Assembly: GCA_030849945.1 (NCBI GenBank)
Contig: JAVDKK010000001.1
Location: forward strand, 1,970,366-2,034,365
Reading direction: 5' to 3'
DNA length: 64,000 bases
Source: Schauerella fraxinea
GTDB taxonomy: Bacteria; Pseudomonadota; Gammaproteobacteria; Burkholderiales; Burkholderiaceae_B
Made by a program: the position numbers and the translations under genes. Of the stretch, positions 59,401 through 64,000 are shown piece after piece; positions within the stretch are counted from its first letter, which is position 1, and the number at the start of each line of letters is the position of its first letter. The notes below the pieces were generated by a model that did not search any database, was not told where the DNA came from, and saw only the letters and a program-made list of their open reading frames with translations.

Positions 59401-61122
59401 TTCGAGCGAGTAATCGGCATACGCCGAGAACAACGCGTCGACTTCGTGAATGGCTTCGGCAAATACCGGATCTTCCAGCAGGCGGCGGCCCATGCCGGCC
59501 CACTGCGAGCCGTTGCCGGAATAGATAAACACCGGCCCGCTGGCGTTGGGCACGGCCGTGCCGCTTTGCACGCTGAATTTGACTGCGGTGTCGTCGGCGA
59601 AGTCGGCCAGCTTCTTGGCCACGTCGCGTCCGTTGGTGCCGAACACCAACGCGCGATGCTCGTGCCACTCGCGGCGTTGCACGGCGTGATAAGCGATGTC
59701 GTAAAAATGGGCGCTGTTGCTGTCGGCAAGGGCGGCGGCCATGTTGAGTGCGGCTGCCTTGAGCGCGTCCGCCGTCTTGCCCGATACGACCATGGGAATC
59801 GGCGCAGTCTTGGCGAGCTTATTGACCTTGGGCGCGCGCGAGCTATCTTCGCGCAGCAGCACGACGTGCGCGTTCGCGCCGCCAAAGCCGAACGAATTCA
59901 CGCCCACCACCAGATCGCCCGTGGCACGCAGCGCGCGGCGCGCTTGCACCACATCGATATTCCACGCGTCAAATTCGATGAGGGGGTTGAGTGTTTTGAT
60001 GCCGATCGTGGCTGGTACTTCGCGATGCTCCAGGCAATGCAATGCTTTGACCAAACCCGCTACGCCCGAGGCCGCTTCGAGGTGGCCCATATTGCTTTTC
60101 ACCGACCCGATCGGCAAGGGATCGCCCTTGGGGCGCGTTTTGCCGAGCGCTTCGCCGATGGCGCGCGTTTCGATCGGATCGCCAACCGCGGTACCGGTGC
60201 CGTGCGCTTCCAGATAGTCGATGCGTGCGGGATCGATGCCGGCTTGCTCGTAGGCGCGCCGCATCAACGCGATCTGCGCGTCGGCGCTCGGTACGGTCAG
60301 CCCGGATTTCTTGCCATCGGTGTTGACCGATGTGTTGGCGACGACGGCAATGATGCGGTCGCCATCGGCCACGGCCTGGTCGTAATCCTTGAGCAGAAAC
60401 AAACCGCCGCCCTCGGAACGCACATAACCGTCGCCGGCTGCATCGAACACCTGGCAGCGACCGCTGCGCGAGAGCATCGACGCCTTGGAGAACGTGATGA
60501 AGCCATAAGGATGCAAATGCAGGCTCACGCCGCCTGCCACGGCATGTGTGCTTTCGCCAGACAAGATCGACTGGCACGCTTGGTGAAACGCGACCAACGA
60601 CGATGAGCAGGCGGTATCGACCGCCATGCTGGGCCCGCGCAAGTCGAACGCGTAGGACAAGCGGTTGGCGGCAATGCTGGCGGTGTTGCCGGTGGCGATC
60701 GACGAATCGACTGCCGACAGGTCGTCTGCAAAGCGATAGGAATAGTCGGCGCTGGCGATGCCGATGTAAACGGCGCAATCGCTGCCACGCAAGGCAGAGG
60801 GCTTGACGCCGGCGTGCTCCATGGCCTCCCAGCACAGCTCCATCAGCACGCGTTGCTGCGGATCCATGAGCGCGGCTTCGCGCGGGGAGATACCAAAGAA
60901 CGCCGCATCGAAGCCTGAGACATCGCCGATCGAACCGGCGGCAAAGGTGTACGCCGTGCCGGGTTGCGACTTGGCGGGATGCAGGTAGGCGTCATCGGCC
61001 CAGCGCGACGCTTCGACTTCGGTGACGAGGTCGGCGCCGTTAAGCAGATCCTGCCAATAGTTAGACGTAGTGGTGCCAGGGAACCGGAATGAGTAACCGA
61101 TTATTGCAACGCGCTTACTCAT
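53419..61122 (-). CDS. Iterative highly reducing type I polyketide synthase, no thioesterase
   Basis: One 2567-aa module. KS about 5-423 with C172 (DTACSSSL), H307 (AHGTGT) and H347 (NMGHLE). AT about 530-825 with S621 (GHSVGE) and a YAFHS motif nearer to malonyl than methylmalonyl selectors. DH about 890-1170 with H922 (HxxxGxxxxP) and D1092 (HPALLDCTFQ). A degenerate methyltransferase-like stretch about 1390-1510 (VLELGAEGP in place of a GxGxG site), then a structural KR half about 1585-1790. ER about 1815-2140 (HGAAGGVGIAA). KR about 2160-2400 (TGGLGGFG, S2298, Y2311, N2315). ACP about 2440-2515 with S2475 (GLDSLMG). All reducing domains look intact, so a saturated chain is expected. The start has AGGAAGAGAG upstream. 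Much more GC-rich than its neighbours. Confidence 0.93.
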   Translation of the reverse strand: MSKRVAIIGYSFRFPGTTTSNYWQDLLNGADLVTEVEASRWADDAYLHPAKSQPGTAYTFAAGSIGDVSGFDAAFFGISPREAALMDPQQRVLMELCWEAMEHAGVKPSALRGSDCAVYIGIASADYSYRFADDLSAVDSSIATGNTASIAANRLSYAFDLRGPSMAVDTACSSSLVAFHQACQSILSGESTHAVAGGVSLHLHPYGFITFSKASMLSRSGRCQVFDAAGDGYVRSEGGGLFLLKDYDQAVADGDRIIAVVANTSVNTDGKKSGLTVPSADAQIALMRRAYEQAGIDPARIDYLEAHGTGTAVGDPIETRAIGEALGKTRPKGDPLPIGSVKSNMGHLEAASGVAGLVKALHCLEHREVPATIGIKTLNPLIEFDAWNIDVVQARRALRATGDLVVGVNSFGFGGANAHVVLLREDSSRAPKVNKLAKTAPIPMVVSGKTADALKAAALNMAAALADSNSAHFYDIAYHAVQRREWHEHRALVFGTNGRDVAKKLADFADDTAVKFSVQSGTAVPNASGPVFIYSGNGSQWAGMGRRLLEDPVFAEAIHEVDALFSAYADYSLENELAGRNGDDRYAFTEIAQPALFAIQVGVTRMLRQRGVTPVAVAGHSVGEVAAAWACGALPLAQAVKVIFHRSRLQGTTKGSGQMTGVGIDGDAVEALIASLKLDAVCVAGRNSSSGSTVAGHPDQLTILESALAKQRTFCKRLDLDYAFHSPAMAEIEADLREALSDISPQAGTIPFYSAVTGEPIEGGELDAEYWWRNIREPVLFQPAVDALVAQGHNVFVEVGPHPVLRSYLNHALKDAALEGHVFVTAARGDDDPARVRAAAGSIMVAGVDTDWSSIFPWVGKHVDLPGYPWQRERHWHPVTQQSLGLLERHNVHPLLGHPLRQHANTWEVRLDTLLHPWLADHVVGGATVFPGTGFAEIALAAALQAHATDVVEIEELEIHAPLLLAEEPSKLLRITVDATDGRIDISAKELNSDEPWTRHASARILQQANAATLTAREPVSAPRDAIVFTGEQHVAMTQAAGLDYGPAFQAIARGYHEADGVVVACLQLPATLAAQQEDAQTALHLHPALLDCTFQLIIQLLADEAAADRGMAFVPAKMGRIIVRAGNAVPHTVRARLLRRAPHSLVAEFELFDAKGVHIAAIRDARFRSIRLRKSAAEHLDFLDYAGTLQPHPLRAQHGAAPIAASTLHEALASAAATAGDLLSGQRYANEVDPLLDSLCARFTIEALRELCSDGAHLSSATVMACRKQGQDAAVLLDRLLARTIEDGMAHATTSGWTILPDGEESPSAEDIWNSLVREYPDYFPAVQAVGRVGLHLTALLRGKIGLDEVRPAHVTPAALAALMQGTDAREHIAKTIARQLRDAQLRTTHRRVRVLELGAEGPVFGVACCNAIDPTRGDYRYVSLDDSLPEAAQRLHERFPDADVMTRSVADDASAPVDLAIVSADFSSLEETRAALEYAGQHLAPDGVLLFSGQHPASWLDFIFGGHAAWWVDSPTKTKVSSAQGIAFWQHELAQTLNTEAKPALGFITDANAGAYVLVGSLATAAATVNATPRAGSAASSATVQAGASWLLLADENGADRDIAVTLLAHLVQAGARVRIVAAHDTTAIAAHFSAITMHAKAAVNVVMLAGLNLPQQLAQDTADADALVAQQAERCAHTAGLVQVFERQHVPATLWLITRNAMQSLAFAEVPAQPASQLAALNDAALWAFGRTLMNEASNFRVRLVDLPLDARESKSASTQDVVNALSRELLHPTDEHEVVLTADGSRYAPRLRPQARPVNVAAPTVANDNVRLGFEFPGQLRNLRWEACPSIAPADDELEVEIRATGLNFRDVMYALGLLSDEAIENGFAGPSLGLEFAGVVTRIGTNVAGYAIGDAVVGFGPTSFSARTLTKASAISHIPADFSFEAAATIPSTFFTVYYALNHLAHLEAGEKILIHGAAGGVGIAAIQFAQWRGAEIHATAGSPEKRDFLRLMGVKHIYDSRALTYADEILRATDGRGVDVVLNSLAGEAINRNLNVLKPFGRFLELGKRDFYENTRIGLRPFRNNISYFGIDADQLMHERPALTHRLFGEMMALFQQGVLHPLPYRAFDANQVVDAFRYMQQARQIGKIVVTYREPLRHVAQARAAAKPALALQRDATYLVTGGLGGFGLRTAQWLVEKGARNLVLLSRSGPASEAAQAAIGDFEAAGVKVLAAACDVTDRDAVAGLLAQAALTLPPLRGIVHAATVIDDGLIRSTDLAQINNVLRPKIVGATHLHQLTLDVPLDFFVMFSSATTLFGNPGQGNYVAANGWLEALAQHRRANGLAATCVRWGAIEDVGFLARNEKIKDALQGRMGGHALHSNVALSALEDMMLTDASGLGVLDLDWRALARFLPSAESLKFDALARRNRGGEGDDGGAEDIALMLETLAPEALHERFVDMLKSEVGEILRVSNDKIDAACSLYDMGLDSLMGVELVVALESRFGVRLPVMALSESPTINRLAERMITMLRGDDAPIAVDALTAQANQIAAQHSQDVSQDEIALLTQSIKSGTSASTSRMIQ

Positions 61123-61147
61123 TCAACTCTCTTCCTGGTATTTGCTG

Positions 61148-61168
61148 AGGTGAAATCGTTATTCACCT
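61148..61168. promoter_or_regulatory. Perfect inverted repeat in the PKS leader
   Basis: AGGTGAA-ATCGTTA-TTCACCT lies 26 bp upstream of the PKS start codon. It may be an operator or a leader hairpin near the ribosome-binding site. No regulator consensus recognised. Confidence 0.35.
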
Positions 61169-61854
61169 GAATCGGAGAAACAATTGGATCGCAATCGAGG
61201 GAAATCAAAAGCGTGGGTGGACGTCGATTAATTGCGAATCAAGCCGCCAATTGTTAGAAAGTCCGATGTATAGAAATGTGTCGTGCTCATGTGATTTTAA
61301 GGGTCAACACTAAGCGCGGATAGATGGTATTACAACTTTAGGATGAATTCTGGCGTTCTAGAAACGTTTGGATGGCAATTGGCGGCTTGATCACAACACT
61401 TGGTGTCTGGCCGGCCATCTCGACGCGGGGCAAGATAATCGTCGAAATCGCGGCGGAGCGGTGCGATTGATAAATCTTGAAACACCTGTGGCGATTTAAT
61501 CGAATTCGGCGCGCGATATTGTTCGGCGTGTGGGCGATTCAGCAGTCGTTCAGTAGAAAATGAAAGAGGGTTGCCAATTTTGCCAAATTTGGTTGCGGGC
61601 CCGGGATATCACCGTGGTGCCACCCATCCGGGTCGGCGCGATCCTAAGGTTTGGGCCGAAGTGCTTCCACCCGCATTGGCCGAAAGGCATGTGGTCTTGT
61701 GAGGTGTGCTGGAGGCGAAAGGTCGTCTTCGACGCCGTATTGGCGGATAAATCAACTGCCCGTGTCAAAGGTGCCACGCTCGCGCGGGTTTTAACCAGCG
61801 ACGAGAGTTTGAACGTGAGGGAAGGACACAAGCAGACCTGAAAGGCCCTGTCCC

Positions 61855-61947
61855 TCAAGCTTCTTCGCGGCCCCAGGCGCTGCGGCAAATGACGCCGGCA
61901 GCAAATCCGAGCGACGCGGCAAAGAAAACGGCGAAAACAACAAACAT
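61855..61947 (-). CDS. Small single-membrane-segment protein, 30 aa
   Basis: The minus-strand ATG at 61945-61947 opens a 30-codon frame reading MFVVFAVFFAASLGFAAGVI followed by CRSAWGREEA and TGA. It is one hydrophobic segment of about 20 residues with a charged C-terminal tail, a classic small membrane protein profile. GGAG stands 9 bases before the ATG. It lies about 730 bp upstream of the PKS in the same direction, in otherwise gene-poor DNA. No function can be named; coding status rests on the ribosome-binding site and the protein profile only. Confidence 0.5.
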   Translation of the reverse strand: MFVVFAVFFAASLGFAAGVICRSAWGREEA

Positions 61948-62225
61948 GGCGCGAGACTCCAAGCGGTATGTCTCTTTATAAGCTGCTGCTGCGGGATTCG
62001 TACGAAAGAATTACGCCCTCATCCTGCCTCAATTACAAATTCAACCGACTTCGTCTGTTTGACGCGACGAAATCAGGGTGAAAACGCTAACGCGTCGTCC
62101 AAGCAACTTATCGCCGCAATGCAGCATGGATGCGGGGTGCGAGGGAGTGCACTGATGACGAAGATGCTTGACGGACCCCGTTCCAGTACACGCCCAATGA
62201 TGTAACAAGGCCGGGGCGCGCGCCG

Positions 62226-62915
62226 CTATCGCGATGGCAAGTACCGCTGCGGATCGGTTGGTACGCCGCCCGCCCGCACTTCAAAGTACAGCGTGGGTGC
62301 ACCATTGGCACGGCCACCTACCTCGGCGATCCGTTGCCCTTGCGAAATCTTCTGCCCTTCCTTCACCAGCAACTTGCGGTTGTGCGCGTAAATGGTAAGA
62401 AAGTTGCCGGGGTGGCGCAGGATCACGAGATTGCCGTATCCACGCAAGGCATCGCCTGCATAGGCCACATCGCCCGCGGCCGCAGCCGTGACCGGACCGC
62501 CCGCCGTGCTGGCAATATCGATTCCCTTGTGCGCTGAACCATCGAATCGGCGCGACACATTACCGGCTGCAGGCCACGCCAGGCTGATATTGCCCACGGG
62601 TCCTGAAGGTGCCTCGGGCGCACTGGCTGGCGCGCGTCGGCTGGGACTGCGTGCAGGCGCGGATGGTGATGAAGTCGCCGTCGCTGTACTGCCGCCGCCG
62701 ACCTTGAGCACTTCACCTACGCTGATTCGATTGGCGTTCGACAGATTATTCAGCCGCATGATCTGGCTGACGGTGGTGCTGTTGCGGCGCGCGATCGAGG
62801 TGAGCGTGTCGCCGGCTTGGACGCGGTACTCGCCGGGGCCGACCGGACCGGTCGATGGCGTGGACGCACAGGCAGTCAACAAAGCCAGCACGCTGGCGGC
62901 GAGGAGGGCGCGCAT
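62226..62915 (-). CDS. LysM/M23 lipoprotein, NlpD-like amidase activator
   Basis: Outer-membrane lipoprotein that probably activates a cell-division amidase. The 229-aa protein has a lipobox (LLTAC, cysteine at 16), a LysM domain (about 29-73: YRVQAGDTLTSIARRNSTTVSQIMRLNNL), a Ser/Pro/Ala linker and a LytM/M23 domain (about 108-229: SAHKGIDIASTAGGPV, LTIYAHNRKLLVKEGQKISQGQRIAEVG). The zinc-binding HxH is lost: the usual LHFEVR reads LYFEVR, as expected for a non-catalytic activator like NlpD or EnvC. The end DPQRYLPSR matches NlpD. Whether it is the main NlpD (normally next to rpoS) or a paralogue is unclear. Confidence 0.85.
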   Translation of the reverse strand: MRALLAASVLALLTACASTPSTGPVGPGEYRVQAGDTLTSIARRNSTTVSQIMRLNNLSNANRISVGEVLKVGGGSTATATSSPSAPARSPSRRAPASAPEAPSGPVGNISLAWPAAGNVSRRFDGSAHKGIDIASTAGGPVTAAAAGDVAYAGDALRGYGNLVILRHPGNFLTIYAHNRKLLVKEGQKISQGQRIAEVGGRANGAPTLYFEVRAGGVPTDPQRYLPSR

Positions 62916-63153
62916 GCGCGCGAAGGGATGGGATGGTGTCGCGTCAGTGCGAGCGACCGTGTGGGAAAACGTCAGGGGAAACCTCGGTTGCGCTGCGGCG
63001 CTTGCACGCCGGTCGTTATCTCGGGCAAAAATTCAGCCCCGTAGGATAGCGTGCGTCTCCTTAATTCGCGCTGGGTAAATACACAATGTCACGCTCGCAA
63101 TATTCATAGGACTACTATGGGTACTCACAAGCGAACGGTATTTAAGGAAGGCA

Positions 63154-63669
63154 ATGACGACGATCACCGCAATGACGGCCTACGAGCGGGCAAAAGTGGA
63201 CAAGGCGGAGCGTGCCCGTGTGTCCGAAGCCGCCCGCGTCGACCGCCAGCGTGCCGAAACCGAGCGCACTGAAAACGTGAAACGCCGTTTGGCGGGACCG
63301 GCTGCACGGCTGGAGCAGCAACTGCAGCTGGAATCGGCTGCGATCCTGCGCGACGGCGGCAAGCCAACGATCGAAGGCCCGATCTATCGCGGCGAGCGTC
63401 TCTATGTGGCGCTGTCATTCACGCTCAATACGACGCCCGAAGATGTGCGGCGTAATGTGATCTATAAATTTACGGTGGACGTGCATGCCGATCAGAACTC
63501 GGCCTATGCAGCGGCGCAGCCCGTGGGCGCATTGACGTCCGGCAGCGCAGGTTCGGGCGAGACCCGATGGAGTTTGGGGGCACCCGATTCGCCCGAATTC
63601 GAGGCTAACGTGCAGCGTGCGCTTGAGACATTCATGATGCACGTGGTGGATCCTGGCCACGCCGGTTAG
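63154..63669 (+). CDS. Protein of unknown function
   Basis: 171 aa, not recognised. The ATG follows AAGGAAGGCA, a good ribosome-binding site. The first ~60 residues are highly charged and probably helical or coiled (YERAKVDKAERARVSEAARVDRQRAETER). The rest looks like a beta-rich domain (ERLYVALSFTLNTTPEDVRRNVIYKFTVDVHAD). No signal peptide or membrane segment. It stands alone between the NlpD-like gene and the TviB-like gene, with backbone-like GC. Confidence 0.65.
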   Translation: MTTITAMTAYERAKVDKAERARVSEAARVDRQRAETERTENVKRRLAGPAARLEQQLQLESAAILRDGGKPTIEGPIYRGERLYVALSFTLNTTPEDVRRNVIYKFTVDVHADQNSAYAAAQPVGALTSGSAGSGETRWSLGAPDSPEFEANVQRALETFMMHVVDPGHAG

Positions 63670-63893
63670 ATCACCCGATCAATCTGGACCATCAATTCGG
63701 CGCGCGCGGTTGTGGGCGTGCAAAACGCTTATTCAGCTTTCGTACAAGCGGTGTGTTCGACGCCAGATTATTAACCCCGCATGAACTCGCGTAATGAATT
63801 GTTTAAATTATTTCTGACTTTCTGTATGAATGGTGAGTTATCGTCTCGTCCGTTTGGATGGGATTGATTCTCACTGTTACATATAGGGAAGTC

Positions 63894-64000
63894 ATGTTGC
63901 GCATTGAAGACGTCAAACTTGCAGTCGTTGGGCTGGGTTATGTGGGCCTGCCGTTGGCTGTGGAGTTCGGCAAAAAACGGTCCATCATCGGATTCGACAT
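63894..64000 (+). CDS. Nucleotide-sugar dehydrogenase, TviB/WbpO-like, 5' part only
   Basis: Only about 35 codons lie in the window: MLRIEDVKLAVVGLGYVGLP then LAVEFGKKRSIIGFD. VVGLGYVGLPLAVEFG is the NAD-binding Rossmann motif of UDP-sugar 6-dehydrogenases; the FGKKRSIIGFD continuation is closest to TviB/WbpO (UDP-GlcNAc or UDP-GalNAc to the uronic acid). ATATAGGGAAGTC precedes the ATG. It suggests that the capsule contains a HexNAc uronic acid and that precursor genes continue to the right. It is cut by the window edge; 224 bp upstream are AT-rich and may hold its promoter. Confidence 0.85.
   Translation, partial: MLRIEDVKLAVVGLGYVGLPLAVEFGKKRSIIGFD

Larger units (their letters stand above)
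61123..62225. other. 1.1-kb region upstream of the PKS with little coding content
   Basis: It contains the PKS leader and promoter region (with an inverted repeat at 61148-61168) and one short minus-strand reading frame (61855-61947). A pair of overlapping frames at 61550-61888 looks non-coding. Base composition falls between the backbone and the capsule genes. No insertion sequence or tRNA remnant was recognised. Confidence 0.6.

Noticed and set aside
61550..61888. Overlapping frames on both strands upstream of the PKS (93 and 112 codons)
   Set aside because: No ribosome-binding site, odd composition, both strands open over the same stretch and no recognisable family; treated as non-coding.

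Overview
The window looks like a chromosome segment from a Burkholderiales betaproteobacterium, most probably of the Bordetella/Achromobacter group (Alcaligenaceae). The grounds are the close Bordetella-type character of FtsH, PstS and Ppk as I recognise them, the gene order carA-carB / greA / yhbY-rlmE-ftsH-folP-glmM / ppx-ppk-pst, and a GC-rich backbone. No transposase, integrase, rRNA or CRISPR array is visible. One tRNA gene is present (Pro, anticodon UGG).

Layout. Positions 1-9100 are housekeeping genes: the 3'-truncated end of transaldolase, carAB, an SDR, a histidine phosphatase, a uracil/xanthine permease and greA. Positions 9200-14800 carry yhbY diverging from the rlmE-ftsH-folP-glmM block. 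Positions 14900-20700 hold an iron-regulated cell-surface signalling cassette (Fur-controlled FecI-type sigma factor, FecR, and a TonB-dependent receptor with a signalling domain) plus a ClC channel. Positions 20800-30300 form a phosphate-starvation block: ornithine-lipid acyltransferase olsB, ppx, ppk and pstSCAB, with three PhoB-box-like sites. Positions 30400-32900 hold rnk, an unknown gene and a secreted hydrolase.

After tRNA-Pro (32975-33051) comes a capsule locus of about 28 kb with much lower and uneven GC. It is built as two convergent transcription units. The plus unit encodes a PhyH-type dioxygenase, an SDR, an LTA-synthase-like membrane phosphotransferase, the ABC-type capsule exporter (KpsE-, KpsD-, KpsM- and KpsT-like), two large coiled-coil proteins of unclear function and a two-domain glycosyltransferase. 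The minus unit encodes a single-module highly reducing type I polyketide synthase without thioesterase (2567 aa), a translationally coupled alpha-oxoamine synthase, KpsC- and KpsS-like Kdo transferases, a glycosyltransferase and a DUF6270-like protein. A TviB-like nucleotide-sugar dehydrogenase starts at the right edge, so sugar-precursor genes probably continue outside.

How it may work (inference): KpsC/KpsS-type enzymes would build a Kdo linker, the glycosyltransferases would build the chain, and KpsMT-E-D would export it. The PKS, oxoamine synthase, SDR and dioxygenase together look like a pathway to a long-chain amino alcohol resembling a sphingoid base, assembled by polyketide logic inside a capsule locus. 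This is the most interesting part of the window. Comparable PKS/oxoamine-synthase pairs are, to my recollection, present in the Burkholderia pseudomallei capsule I locus (wcbR/wcbT), but I know of no established product for them.
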